Shown one piece after another: positions 1-7,690 of a stretch of 64,000 bases of DNA. Both the position numbers and the translations under genes were made by a program. Position 1 is the first letter of the stretch. Each line of letters starts with the position of its first letter. Source of the DNA: UBA2421 sp002343075 (GTDB lineage Bacteria; Planctomycetota; Phycisphaerae; Tepidisphaerales; Tepidisphaeraceae); contig CALJLN010000019.1 in assembly GCA_937982565.1 (NCBI GenBank), forward strand, positions 26,327 to 90,326, given 5' to 3'. The notes under the pieces were generated by a model that did not search any database, was not told the DNA's origin, and saw only the letters and a program-made list of their open reading frames with translations.

Positions 1-226
1 CAACATCGCCGGTGTTGATCGCCAGCATGGGTCTTGGGTCGAGCGCGCTGATCTCCTTGAAGAGCCTCTCGTTGCGCGCAGCATTCACGTCGTCCCCTTT
101 CTGCGGGTTCACATGGGTGTCGCTCGTGTGCACGAACCGAAACTGCCCGGCGACGGGTGAGACGAGGAATGAAGCGGCCACAGAAACAAAGAGGCCCAGA
201 CACAGGCGGCTGGATAGGCTATTCAT
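1..226 (-). CDS. secreted metallophosphoesterase, N-terminal part only
   Basis: Reading the minus strand from the ATG at 226 gives an open frame that runs off the window edge (75 codons visible). It starts with a Sec-type signal peptide (MNSLSSRLCLGLFVSVAASF, then a small-residue region ending near VAGQ). The mature start FRFVHTSDTHVNP contains the D-x-H metal-binding motif of calcineurin-like phosphoesterases. Further on, LAINTGDV matches the second metal motif (GD). The family hydrolyses phosphoester bonds with a two-metal centre. The exact substrate cannot be told from the N-terminus, but the signal peptide places it outside the cytoplasm. It is divergent from recR, about 90 bases away. 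Confidence 0.75.
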   Translation of the reverse strand, partial: MNSLSSRLCLGLFVSVAASFLVSPVAGQFRFVHTSDTHVNPQKGDDVNAARNERLFKEISALDPRPMLAINTGDV

Positions 227-317
227 AAGAGCATGATGCCATCACACGAAGCATTTGTCTCCCCTTTCTGCCCCCGGCCGACTGCCTTCAGCCCGCTCTT
301 CACACTACAATCGGCCC

Positions 318-923
318 ATGGCTTCCTATACGCAATCGATCCAGAATCTCATCAACCAGTTCGCCTCGCTGCCGGGCATCGGGCTTCGGTCGGCAGAGCG
401 GATTGCGTTTCATTTGCTCAAACAAAAGCCAGAGGACGCACTCATGCTGGCAGAGGCGATTCGCGACGTGAAGACGCGCATTCGTCATTGCTCGGTTTGC
501 TATAACCTCAGTGAAGGCGAGCTATGCAATATATGCTCCGACCCTTCTCGCGATCAGACGGTGGTATGCGTCATCGAACAGCCGAAAGATCTTCTCGCGC
601 TGGAGACCGCGGGGAGTTTCCGGGGGGTTTATCACGTGCTTCTAGGCCGTATTGCCCCGCTGGAGGGGATGGAGCCTGGTGATGTCACCATCGACGCGCT
701 GCTGGCTCGTCTTGAACAGGGGCAAATCAGGGAAATCATCATGGGAACCAACCCAAACCTGGAGGGCGACGGCACGGCACTGCATATTCAGAACGAAGTT
801 GGCCGACGATTTCCCGATGTCCAGCTAACCCGGCTCGCCCGCGGGCTGGCCGCGGGGAGCAACATTGAATATGCCAACAAAAGCGTGCTGGCGGATGCGA
901 TTTCAGGCCGGCAGAAGATGTGA
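318..923 (+). CDS. recR: recombination mediator protein RecR
   Basis: RecR of 201 residues, the same length as the E. coli protein when started at ATG 318; an upstream in-frame start at 255 would only add non-conserved residues. A helix-hairpin-helix lies at about residues 10-35 (SLPGIGLRSAERIAFHLL). A four-cysteine zinc site is at C58, C61, C70 and C73. A Toprim domain follows (VCVIEQPKDLLALE, then EIIMGTNPNLEGDGTALH), with the conserved C-terminal LARGLAAGSNIEYANKSVL. RecR acts with RecF and RecO to load RecA on gapped DNA. The usual partner genes dnaX and ybaB are not next to it here; the neighbour is a divergent phosphoesterase. Confidence 0.97.
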   Translation: MASYTQSIQNLINQFASLPGIGLRSAERIAFHLLKQKPEDALMLAEAIRDVKTRIRHCSVCYNLSEGELCNICSDPSRDQTVVCVIEQPKDLLALETAGSFRGVYHVLLGRIAPLEGMEPGDVTIDALLARLEQGQIREIIMGTNPNLEGDGTALHIQNEVGRRFPDVQLTRLARGLAAGSNIEYANKSVLADAISGRQKM

Positions 924-929
924 CCCGCG

Positions 930-1018
930 GGGGAATTGCGGATTTCAGATTTCGGATTGCGGATTCGAATTGGGCATCATTACCAATCCGAAATCCGCAA
1001 TCCCCAATCCCAAATCCC
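930..1018. repeat. inverted intergenic repeat of the TTCGGATTGCGG type
   Basis: The left arm (about 936-968) contains GATTTCGGATTGCGGATTC. The right arm (about 984-1016) contains the complement-like CCGAAATCCGCAATCC, so the block can fold into a long imperfect hairpin. Related low-complexity words recur at 7471-7631, 14819-14885 and 63143-63250. It is non-coding and directly follows recR. Confidence 0.6.
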
Positions 1019-1109
1019 CGCAGGGTCGATAAACCTTGCGAAATCCGCAGCTTGCGGCAGTTCGGTGGGGCCATTTGCCTGCCCGACAATCGAATCGTAC
1101 ATCAATGTC

Positions 1110-1254
1110 GTCAGGCACAACGCACTCAGCCCGCTGCAAGGCTGGCTGAGGCCTGATGGGTGTACGCGGGGCGTTCCCGCCTCTGCACTCACGACGCTCC
1201 CCTTCCCACTTTCTGGCGACACCCGCCGTGGTTCACTCCACGGCGGGTGTTTTT
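1110..1254 (+). ncRNA. candidate structured non-coding RNA, family unknown
   Basis: No convincing protein frame lies between recR and ispE. The segment has a two-step hairpin: GTCAGGC (1110-1116) pairs with GCCTGAT (1151-1157), and nested inside, CTCAGCC (1125-1131) pairs with GGCTGAG (1144-1150). A GC-rich hairpin follows around 1165-1180. The segment ends in a perfect intrinsic terminator at 1219-1254. I looked for the SRP RNA, tmRNA and RNase P consensus words and did not find them. The 5' end is unknown and this may simply be a structured 3' region. Confidence 0.25.
1219..1254 (+). terminator. strong intrinsic terminator
   Basis: A perfect 13-bp stem (ACACCCGCCGTGG at 1219-1231 with CCACGGCGGGTGT at 1238-1250) with a 6-base loop is followed directly by a T run (1250-1254). 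It stands about 300 bases after recR, so it may end the recR transcript or a separate small RNA. Confidence 0.85.
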
Positions 1255-1550
1255 CACTTCAGAGCCTCCAAGCCAATCGCCTCACCGCCGAAGGCGCTCC
1301 GCCGCCTGCTCAACAATATGAGCATGACATTTTCCAGAGATCGCTGGTGGTTTTTCGTTGACCGGCGTGGCCCGATAACGTAACCTAACCGCTGTTTTGT
1401 CACGTCTGTTCATCAGAAGAAGAATTGTCAGTCACATCTGCTGCACGCAGATTTTTGTAAAACTGAATAGGCCGTGAAGGTTGAAGTGCCAGGGCCAAGG
1501 CGCGAGTGCCGGCGATGGCGGTTTTCCCCGCGCGTGTCGTGCCGCGTATC

Positions 1551-2495
1551 ATGTATGGCATGCGCCCTCTGGAGCTACTGGCACCGGCCAAAGTCAACCT
1601 CGTCTTGCGCGTAGGCCCTGTCGAGCCGAACGGGTTTCACCCGCTGGCGAGTTGGATGTGTACGGTCGCGCTCTTTGATAAGTTAACAGTTGCTCGTTCC
1701 AGCCAGCCGGGTGTTTCGTTTCGGTGTGATGATCCGGCAATGCCCACCGGCACCGCCAATCTGGTGGTACGAGCGGCGAATCGCCTGATGAATGAAGCGA
1801 GCCTGCACCAAGCATGTGCGGCAGAAGCCGGCGGTGCTTCATCCATTTCAGGCGTGTCGATTTCGCTGGAAAAGCGGATCCCCCCTGCGGCCGGGTTGGG
1901 CGGTGGGAGTTCCGATGCTGCGGCCACCCTGGTTGCGATCAACCAGTTGCTTGAACATCAATTGTCGCGCGCCCGACTCGTGGAGGAGGCGGCGGCGCTC
2001 GGCAGTGATGTGCCGTTCTTCTTCGCTGCGCCCAGTGCCTGGTGCACGGGGCGCGGCGAGAAGACATTACCTCTTGCCCCGCCGAGGGTTGCGCAATGGG
2101 TGATGCTCGCTTTTCCAAGCTTCGGCCTGTCGACGGCAGCGGTCTATCGACGGCTGGACGAATTGAGGACAAATGGCTCATCAGCATTGAATTCGCTGGA
2201 ATATTTGCAGCCCCCGGTCGATCTAAGTGAGTATCCCGACCTGCCCGCAAGGTCATTGCTTGGCCGGCTGCAGAACGATCTTGAGACGCCTGCGTTCGAT
2301 TTGCGGCCGGAATTGGGTGATCTTCGGCAGTCGATCGAACGCAAGATTGATCGCCCGGTGCGAATGAGCGGCAGCGGTTCCACGCTGTTCTCGCTGTTTG
2401 ACACCGAGGCAGAAGCGGTCGCGACCAGCGCCGCTGTGAACGAACATTTTGGTGTCAGAGTATTGCCCGCACAACTCGCGCCGGCACCGTTCTGA
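1551..2495 (+). CDS. ispE: 4-diphosphocytidyl-2-C-methyl-D-erythritol kinase
   Basis: GHMP-family kinase of the non-mevalonate isoprenoid pathway; it phosphorylates CDP-methylerythritol using ATP. The N-terminus has the family's PAKVNLVLRV and FHPLASWM motifs. The ATP-binding glycine-rich loop is PPAAGLGGGSSDAAATL, and the C-terminal GHMP motif is MSGSGSTLFSLFD. With the ATG at 1551 the protein has 314 residues, close to the usual 280-310. The GTG at 1506 and ATG at 1560 are alternatives, and none has a strong ribosome binding site. spoVG follows on the same strand, as in several other bacterial groups. Confidence 0.95.
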   Translation: MYGMRPLELLAPAKVNLVLRVGPVEPNGFHPLASWMCTVALFDKLTVARSSQPGVSFRCDDPAMPTGTANLVVRAANRLMNEASLHQACAAEAGGASSISGVSISLEKRIPPAAGLGGGSSDAAATLVAINQLLEHQLSRARLVEEAAALGSDVPFFFAAPSAWCTGRGEKTLPLAPPRVAQWVMLAFPSFGLSTAAVYRRLDELRTNGSSALNSLEYLQPPVDLSEYPDLPARSLLGRLQNDLETPAFDLRPELGDLRQSIERKIDRPVRMSGSGSTLFSLFDTEAEAVATSAAVNEHFGVRVLPAQLAPAPF

Positions 2496-2732
2496 CGCTG
2501 TTGGTATTGTGACTGCAAGATGCACCGCGATCGAGATGGAGCGGTTGAACGCATCCCTGAGACGTCGTGGCGCATCGTGCAGTGCAACGGAATGACTCCA
2601 GCTGAATGGAGACATTGCCTAGAATAGTGGAGTTGTTTTCGCATCGGCGGAGACCTGCGCTGCACGCACGTCTTGCTCGTGTTCGCCGGTGTGTTGAAGT
2701 TCACATCTTTGGGTCTACAGCAGGAGCGCGCC

Positions 2733-3248
2733 ATGCAGCTCTCAGAAATACGCATCAGTCTCTGCCCGCCCCACGGCGGTCGGCTGAAGGCTTTTTGTTC
2801 GCTCACGTTTGACAACACTTTCGTCATCCGCGACGTCAAGCTGATCGATGGAAATGACGGGCTTTTCCTCGCCATGCCCGCGCGAAAGCTTTGCGACCGC
2901 TGCCGAAGGTGCGGCGAGAAAAACCACCTTCGTGCAAAGTTCTGCAACAACTGCGGCCAACATCTCGACGAAAATCGCGCAATTCGCGCCAGCGGGAACG
3001 GTGCAAGGGTGAAGTTGCACGCAGATATTGCGCATCCCATCAATGCCGAGTGCCGCCGCGACATTGAGCAGCGCGCCCTGGCCGCCTATCGTGAAGAAGT
3101 GGAACGCAGCAAGCAGCCCGGCTACCAACCCCTGCGGATTGACCTCGACTATGACGATCTTCACGACGACCACGCCCCCGCGCCAAAACTGCGCGGCTTT
3201 GATGCAATACCGCAGATTGTCGATGCCAAGCAAGTTGCGCGCCCGTGA
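2733..3248 (+). CDS. spoVG: SpoVG family protein with an inserted zinc ribbon
   Basis: The first part (SEIRISLCPP, LKAFCSLTFDNTFVIRD, LIDGNDGLFLAMPARK) matches the SpoVG core, a small nucleic-acid-binding fold. The second conserved SpoVG piece, HPINAECRRDIEQRALAAY, comes about 45 residues later than usual. The insertion between them contains CDRCRRCG and FCNNCG, a four-cysteine zinc ribbon. The protein has 171 residues, against about 85-100 for typical SpoVG. The start at 2733 has a clear AGGAG ribosome binding site (CAGGAGCGCGCC before the ATG). SpoVG proteins bind DNA or RNA and act as pleiotropic regulators; the role here is inferred. Confidence 0.85.
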   Translation: MQLSEIRISLCPPHGGRLKAFCSLTFDNTFVIRDVKLIDGNDGLFLAMPARKLCDRCRRCGEKNHLRAKFCNNCGQHLDENRAIRASGNGARVKLHADIAHPINAECRRDIEQRALAAYREEVERSKQPGYQPLRIDLDYDDLHDDHAPAPKLRGFDAIPQIVDAKQVARP

Positions 3249-3254
3249 GTTCGC

Positions 3255-3278
3255 GTGCCCGACACTAATGTGCCCGAT
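3255..3278. repeat. GTGCCCGAC repeat pair, upstream of the secreted-protein gene
   Basis: GTGCCCGAC (3255-3263) and GTGCCCGAT (3270-3278) are spaced by 6 bases. The same 9-mer occurs twice more right after the next gene (3961-3969 and 3988-3996), so the gene is flanked by the motif. Confidence 0.5.
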
Positions 3279-3442
3279 CCACGCGCCGGGTTAACTTTCG
3301 CACCTAACGTCGGGACCTGGTTGAGTGTCCGAAGCGGCAGTGCTGTCGCCGACTCGGCCGAGACCGACATGCATCCTGTACTCCGGAGCGTAGCTCTAGC
3401 CAGCATTGACTCGGGCGTGAAACAAAGATCGAAGGGAACCTC

Positions 3443-3961
3443 ATGAATCGTCCAATCGCTTTTCTAGCGGCACTAAGCGGCTTTCTGTTGGCGGGTGCGG
3501 TAGCCATCGCCCAGGAACAGAGACCCAACCGGCCACAGGCTCAGACCAACCCCGCGGCGCAGTTCGCACCGATGATCGAAGCTATTCGCAACACGCCCGG
3601 CTGTCTGGGCGTTGAGGCGGCGCGGCTACAGAGCGGCAAGTTCGCCATTTTTGCCTTTTTCAAAGATAAAGAGGCCGCCAAGGCCTGGTACTACGATCCG
3701 GCGCACAAGCAGGCTATGCAGCGAATGATGCCCGATGCGGTGCCGCCCGATGGTCACGAGCCGATGAGCGACGTCCCGGCCGGAGTGCCCGTGCTGGCTG
3801 CGGCGACCATCACGCCCCCCGCTGCCGGACAGCAAGGCCTGCCCCAGATTTCAATCGAACTGTACACCCCTCTTTCCGGCGGACTGCGCGTAGGCGGCGG
3901 CTTTGCACCCGAAGGCTTCGCGCCCGCTCCGCCACCAGCCACGCAACCCTCGGCCCAGTAG
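3443..3961 (+). CDS. small secreted protein with an ABM-like domain
   Basis: A 172-residue protein with a Sec signal peptide (hydrophobic stretch FLAALSGFLLAGAVAIAQ, cleavage probably after AIAQ). The mature part includes IRNTPGCLGVEAARLQSGKF and FAFFKDKEAAKAWYYDP. This pattern resembles the dimeric alpha/beta barrel of ABM or EthD-like proteins, with a conserved W-Y-x-x-P-x-H region. The C-terminus is rich in P, A and T and probably disordered. The start has a GAAGGGAA ribosome binding site. It runs convergently toward tyrA. No function can be assigned; a heme- or small-molecule-related role is possible from the fold alone. Confidence 0.65.
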   Translation: MNRPIAFLAALSGFLLAGAVAIAQEQRPNRPQAQTNPAAQFAPMIEAIRNTPGCLGVEAARLQSGKFAIFAFFKDKEAAKAWYYDPAHKQAMQRMMPDAVPPDGHEPMSDVPAGVPVLAAATITPPAAGQQGLPQISIELYTPLSGGLRVGGGFAPEGFAPAPPPATQPSAQ

Positions 3962-3996
3962 TGCCCGACCCCAGCCCGACCCCAGTAGTGCCCGAC
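3961..3996. repeat. GTGCCCGAC repeats, downstream copy
   Basis: Two GTGCCCGAC words, with the related CAGCCCGACCCCAG between them, lie between the convergent secreted-protein gene and tyrA. They mirror the pair at 3255-3278. Confidence 0.5.
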
Positions 3997-4032
3997 GAAG
4001 TTCCGGCAGCATAGGGACTCGAGCGGCGCGTT

Positions 4033-4917
4033 CTAAACGCGCGACTCAAGCCGTGCGCGGTTCTTCCTGCCGGCCTGTAGCGAGCGTCTGACCCCGGCTT
4101 CATCGCCCGCCCGGATCATGTCGGCTAGCCGCGCAGTCTGCTTTGCCGACCTCCTCAACTCGGCGGCGATGTGCTCGGCGTTGTCGAGCAATATCTCGGC
4201 CCAGAGGTGCGGATTGCTTCCCGCCAGCCGGGTTGTGTCGAACAGGCCCTTGCCACTCACCTTCATCGATGCACTGGTTTGTTGAGACATCAGTAGCGTG
4301 GCAAGTGCCTGCGGGAGATGACTTGCCTTCGCCAGCACGCGGTCGTGCTCGCCGGGCGACATGAGCACCGGATTAAGCCCGATAGATCGCCAGAATGCCT
4401 TCACCATCCGCACCGCCGATGCATCAGTCTGGCGGGTTGGGGTAAGAATGCACCTGCAGCCAGCAACCAGCGCGGAATCGGCGGCGGCAATCCCGGATCG
4501 CTCGCTTCCGAACATCGGATGGCTCCCGACGAACCGACGCCCGCGGTTGGGCAGCAAAGCGGACGCCATATCGACGATCGAACGCTTGGTACTACAGACG
4601 TCCGTCACAACCGTCTCATCCGGCAAATCTGGTGCAATCGCCTCGAAAATGCTCCGGGCCGCCCCGAGTGGGGTCGCGATCACAATCAGGTCGGCTTGCG
4701 ACGCACAATGCCCGGCGGAACTCGCCACATGGTCTACGATTTTTTCACGCCGCGCCCGACTCCGGGCCAGCAACGACTTGTCATAACCATATATCTTACA
4801 ATGCTTTACGCTTCTTCGTACTGCGAGCGCGATCGATCCGCCGATTAATCCAAGTCCGATGATGCTCAAGCGGGTGGTCTGCACAGTCCGATAATACTGG
4901 TGCGTGAAGAAGCACAC
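4033..4917 (-). CDS. tyrA: prephenate dehydrogenase
   Basis: A NAD-dependent TyrA that converts prephenate to 4-hydroxyphenylpyruvate in tyrosine synthesis. The Rossmann motif GLGLIGGSIALAVRR lies near the N-terminus. ADLIVIATPLG and VVTDVCSTKRSIV are conserved NAD-domain segments. FVGSHPMFGSERSGI carries the catalytic-site histidine, and ASHLPQALATLL and FDTTRLAGSNPHLW belong to the helical dimerisation domain. At 294 residues it is a stand-alone TyrA with no chorismate mutase or ACT domain. The ATG at 4917 would overlap the longest reading of accA on the other strand; a GTG at 4884 is a plausible later start. Confidence 0.93.
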   Translation of the reverse strand: MCFFTHQYYRTVQTTRLSIIGLGLIGGSIALAVRRSVKHCKIYGYDKSLLARSRARREKIVDHVASSAGHCASQADLIVIATPLGAARSIFEAIAPDLPDETVVTDVCSTKRSIVDMASALLPNRGRRFVGSHPMFGSERSGIAAADSALVAGCRCILTPTRQTDASAVRMVKAFWRSIGLNPVLMSPGEHDRVLAKASHLPQALATLLMSQQTSASMKVSGKGLFDTTRLAGSNPHLWAEILLDNAEHIAAELRRSAKQTARLADMIRAGDEAGVRRSLQAGRKNRARLESRV

Positions 4918-5095
4918 AACGAAGACCGTTCGCCGTGGATCACCTGTCGCCGTCGCCCCCCGCTCCTTGAACGGCAGGGCCCAATCATTTATTTATGTGG
5001 ACTTGGTAAGGAATCGACAAGGGAAGGCCACTTTGAAGGCGGTCGCTCCCAAGCATGTTGCGAACAACAAGGCGGCCGCGAGCGTAAGCGGTCGA

Positions 5096-6175
5096 ATGAC
5101 ACTCATGCCCGAAGTAGCCCCCGTCGAGGCGGCTGTTGGTGAATCGCAGGTGGCTAGACCTGCCGACGTCGCCCGAAATCCCACGAACCTGAGGCACGTT
5201 CTTCCTTTTGAAGAACCCGTACGGAAGCTGGAAATTCAGATCCAGGAATTGGAAGCACTGCAGGCGCAACGCAGCGCCGACTACACGCAGGAACTTCGAG
5301 CCCTCCGCAATGCATACACCGAGCTTCTCCGCAAGACCTATAACAACCTGAGCGCGTGGGAAACAGTACAGGTCGCCCGACACCCAGCCCGCCCGCTATT
5401 CAAAGACTATCTCGAGATGATCTGCCGCGAGTTCAGGGAGATTCACGGCGATCGGCTTTACGGCGACGACAAAGCGATCCTCACCGGACTCGCGCGCATC
5501 GGCGGGCAAAAGGTGATGCTCATCGGGCACCACAAAGGAAAGGACACGCGCGAAAAAGTCGCGTGCTACTTCGGCCTGGCACACCCTGAAGGCTATCGCA
5601 AAGCCCTGAGGGCAATGAAGTTAGCCGAAAAATTTGGCCTGCCGGTGGTCTGCCTCGTGGATACGCCAGGAGCCTACCCCGGAATTGGCGCCGAAGAACG
5701 CGGTCAGGCGGAGTCGATTGCGCGAAATCTCATGGAAATGAGCCGCCTTCGCACGCCCATTGTCTCAGTCGTCACCGGCGAAGGCGGCAGCGGCGGTGCG
5801 CTCGGCATCGCGGTCGCCGATCGCGTGGCCATGATGCAGTACGCGTGGTACTCCGTCATCAGCCCTGAAGCATGCTCTGCGATCCTGTTCAAGGGCAACG
5901 AAGCCGCGGCACAGCTTGCAGACAGTCTGAAGCTCACCAGCACGCACCTTAAACGGCTGGGAGTCATTGACCATGTCGTGCAGGAACCGCTCGGCGCCGC
6001 ACACCGCGACCCCCACTCGGCGGCGCATACACTTGAGCAGTTTATCTCCAAGACGCTTCGGGAACTCGGGAAGCTCAAGATCGACGATCTACTCGAACGC
6101 CGGTACGAAAAGTTCCGCGCGATGGGCCAGTTTGAGGAAGCCTCCCGGGCAAAACTCCGCCTGGCGTCGGCATGA
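5096..6175 (+). CDS. accA: acetyl-CoA carboxylase carboxyltransferase subunit alpha
   Basis: The conserved AccA region begins at LPFEEPVRKLEIQIQELEAL and continues through FREIHGDRLYGDDKAI, LIGHHKGKDT and the carboxyltransferase core GLPVVCLVDTPGAYPGIGAE and GEGGSGGALGIAVADR. The enzyme transfers CO2 from carboxybiotin to acetyl-CoA with AccD for malonyl-CoA synthesis. The frame is open back to 4904 (423 codons), but that start lies inside the divergent tyrA gene. I therefore prefer ATG 5096 (359 residues); ATG 5105 or the TTG near 5033, which has a GGGAAGG upstream, are also possible. AccD is not adjacent. Confidence 0.95.
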   Translation: MTLMPEVAPVEAAVGESQVARPADVARNPTNLRHVLPFEEPVRKLEIQIQELEALQAQRSADYTQELRALRNAYTELLRKTYNNLSAWETVQVARHPARPLFKDYLEMICREFREIHGDRLYGDDKAILTGLARIGGQKVMLIGHHKGKDTREKVACYFGLAHPEGYRKALRAMKLAEKFGLPVVCLVDTPGAYPGIGAEERGQAESIARNLMEMSRLRTPIVSVVTGEGGSGGALGIAVADRVAMMQYAWYSVISPEACSAILFKGNEAAAQLADSLKLTSTHLKRLGVIDHVVQEPLGAAHRDPHSAAHTLEQFISKTLRELGKLKIDDLLERRYEKFRAMGQFEEASRAKLRLASA

Positions 6176-6289
6176 GCTTGCCCCGGCGGGCAGTCAGTGG
6201 CCGGTAGCGACTTGCCCGCGCCGTCCAATCGACCCAGACTCCCAAATTTTCTGCCCCTTCCCAACCTCCTTCCCGCGGTTGCATAAGAC

Positions 6290-6353
6290 TGTATAATCCC
6301 CGTCCCCGCGCGAAGACCTCACGCGGCGTTTTTGCGTGAAGGAACCTGCCAAC
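6290..6353 (+). promoter_or_regulatory. candidate -10 box and leader hairpin
   Basis: TATAAT at 6292-6297 is a perfect -10 hexamer in a suitable place before the next gene, but no clear -35 was seen. The leader then has CCTCACGC pairing imperfectly with GCGTGAAGG, which includes the ribosome binding site. The hairpin could limit translation; this is inference from sequence alone. Confidence 0.3.
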
Positions 6354-7436
6354 ATGCGTCAAGTTTTGCTTCTCGGTGCCGGAAAGATCGGCAAAGCGAT
6401 TGCCACCTATCTCTCGGCGGCTGGTGATTATGAGATCACGGCCTGTGATGTAAATGAAACCAACCTGTCGTCGCTGCACGGCATGGCCCGCGTAACTCCG
6501 ACCAAGCTCGATGTCGGCAGCGAGTCGGCACTGGCCTCAGCGATGCACGGGAAACATGCCGTGCTCAGCGCGCTTCCATATCAGTTCAACAAGCATGTCC
6601 TTCCCGCAACGCTCTCGACGGGTGTCAGCTACTTTGATCTGACCGAAGACGTCTTGCACACCGAGGCCGTCCGCGCCGCTGCGGCAAAGGCCCGCCAGGG
6701 GCAGATCTACATGCCTCAATGCGGGCTTGCTCCGGGATTCGTCGGGATCTGCGCCCATCACCTGGCGAAAGGCTTCGACAAGCTCGACGAAATCAAGCTC
6801 CGTGTTGGCGCGCTGCCACAGCACCCGGCCAACGCACTCAAATATGCACTCACATGGAGCACCGACGGGCTAATCAACGAATATGGCCAGCCGTGCAAGG
6901 CCATCGTCGAGGGCAAGCCGCTCACCACGCTCGTGCCGCTGGAAGGCTACGAGCGATTCGGCGTTGAGGGCGTTGAGTATGAGGCGTTCAACACATCCGG
7001 AGGCGTCGGCGATCTCTGCGAGACCTACTCAGGAAAGGTTCGCAATCTCGATTACAAAACGCTGCGCTATCCCGGCCATCGTGACCTGATCGCGTTCCTG
7101 ATGAATGACCTTCGGCTGAACGAAGATCGGGAAACCCTCAAGCGCATCTTCGAGCGGGCGATTCCCGCGACCGAGCAGGATATCGTCTACGTTTTCAACC
7201 TCGTCCGTGGGTGGAAAAACGGTAAGTACACACAGGTTTCAGACTTGCGCAAGGTATACGCAGGTGAGTTTTTCGGCGCGCCGAGCACTGCCATCCAAAT
7301 CACCACTGCTGCGGGCATCATGGCGTGTCTCGATCTGCATTTTGAAGGCAAGCTGCCGAAACAGGGCTTTGTGAAGCAGGAAGATGTGATTCTGGACGAT
7401 TTTCTGGCGAACCGGTTCGGCAAGGCGTATGTGTGA
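6354..7436 (+). CDS. saccharopine dehydrogenase-like oxidoreductase, probable lysine 6-dehydrogenase
   Basis: A 360-residue protein with an N-terminal Rossmann fold (MRQVLLLGAGKIGKAIATYL, then ITACDVNETN). The saccharopine dehydrogenase family region follows (VLSALPYQFNKHVLPAT, MPQCGLAPGFVGICAHHL). It is the length of bacterial lysine 6-dehydrogenases, which oxidise lysine to allysine/piperideine-6-carboxylate. The next gene encodes an ALDH7-type enzyme that would carry out the following step, which favours lysine catabolism over a general oxidoreductase. The start at 6354 is preferred over the GTG at 6336 because GAAGGAA lies ahead of it. Substrate specificity is inferred from context. Confidence 0.75.
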   Translation: MRQVLLLGAGKIGKAIATYLSAAGDYEITACDVNETNLSSLHGMARVTPTKLDVGSESALASAMHGKHAVLSALPYQFNKHVLPATLSTGVSYFDLTEDVLHTEAVRAAAAKARQGQIYMPQCGLAPGFVGICAHHLAKGFDKLDEIKLRVGALPQHPANALKYALTWSTDGLINEYGQPCKAIVEGKPLTTLVPLEGYERFGVEGVEYEAFNTSGGVGDLCETYSGKVRNLDYKTLRYPGHRDLIAFLMNDLRLNEDRETLKRIFERAIPATEQDIVYVFNLVRGWKNGKYTQVSDLRKVYAGEFFGAPSTAIQITTAAGIMACLDLHFEGKLPKQGFVKQEDVILDDFLANRFGKAYV

Positions 7437-7470
7437 ACGATGTTGGCCGTGAGTCGATGCTGCTTCAAAT

Positions 7471-7631
7471 GGAAATCCGAATGACGTAACCCGAAATCCG
7501 AATCAAGCTCGAAACCAGAAAGTTGAAGAGGAAATCGTCGTCAGGCGCTGCCGCGGCAGAAAGTTAAAACCGAATCTTCGATTCGATGTTCGGATGTGAT
7601 TCGAGTGTCCGATTTCGTCATTCGTCATTGC
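7471..7631. repeat. low-complexity intergenic repeats (CCGAATGACG family)
   Basis: GGAAATCCGAATGACG and CCGAAATCCGAATC (7471-7504) face partly complementary words (GATTTCGTCATTCGTCATTG, 7611-7630). The gap between the lysine-degradation genes is otherwise empty. It belongs to the same family as 930-1018, 14819-14885 and 63143-63250. Confidence 0.5.
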
Positions 7632-7690
7632 GCTACTCGGCCGCATTCATCGGTGTTTCTCTGTGGCTACAAACGATCCGGAGCAAAGAA

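Noticed and set aside
1050..1254. SRP RNA (4.5S) after recR
   Set aside because: recR is often near the SRP RNA gene, but the conserved GGAAG/AGCAG loop region of domain IV is absent.
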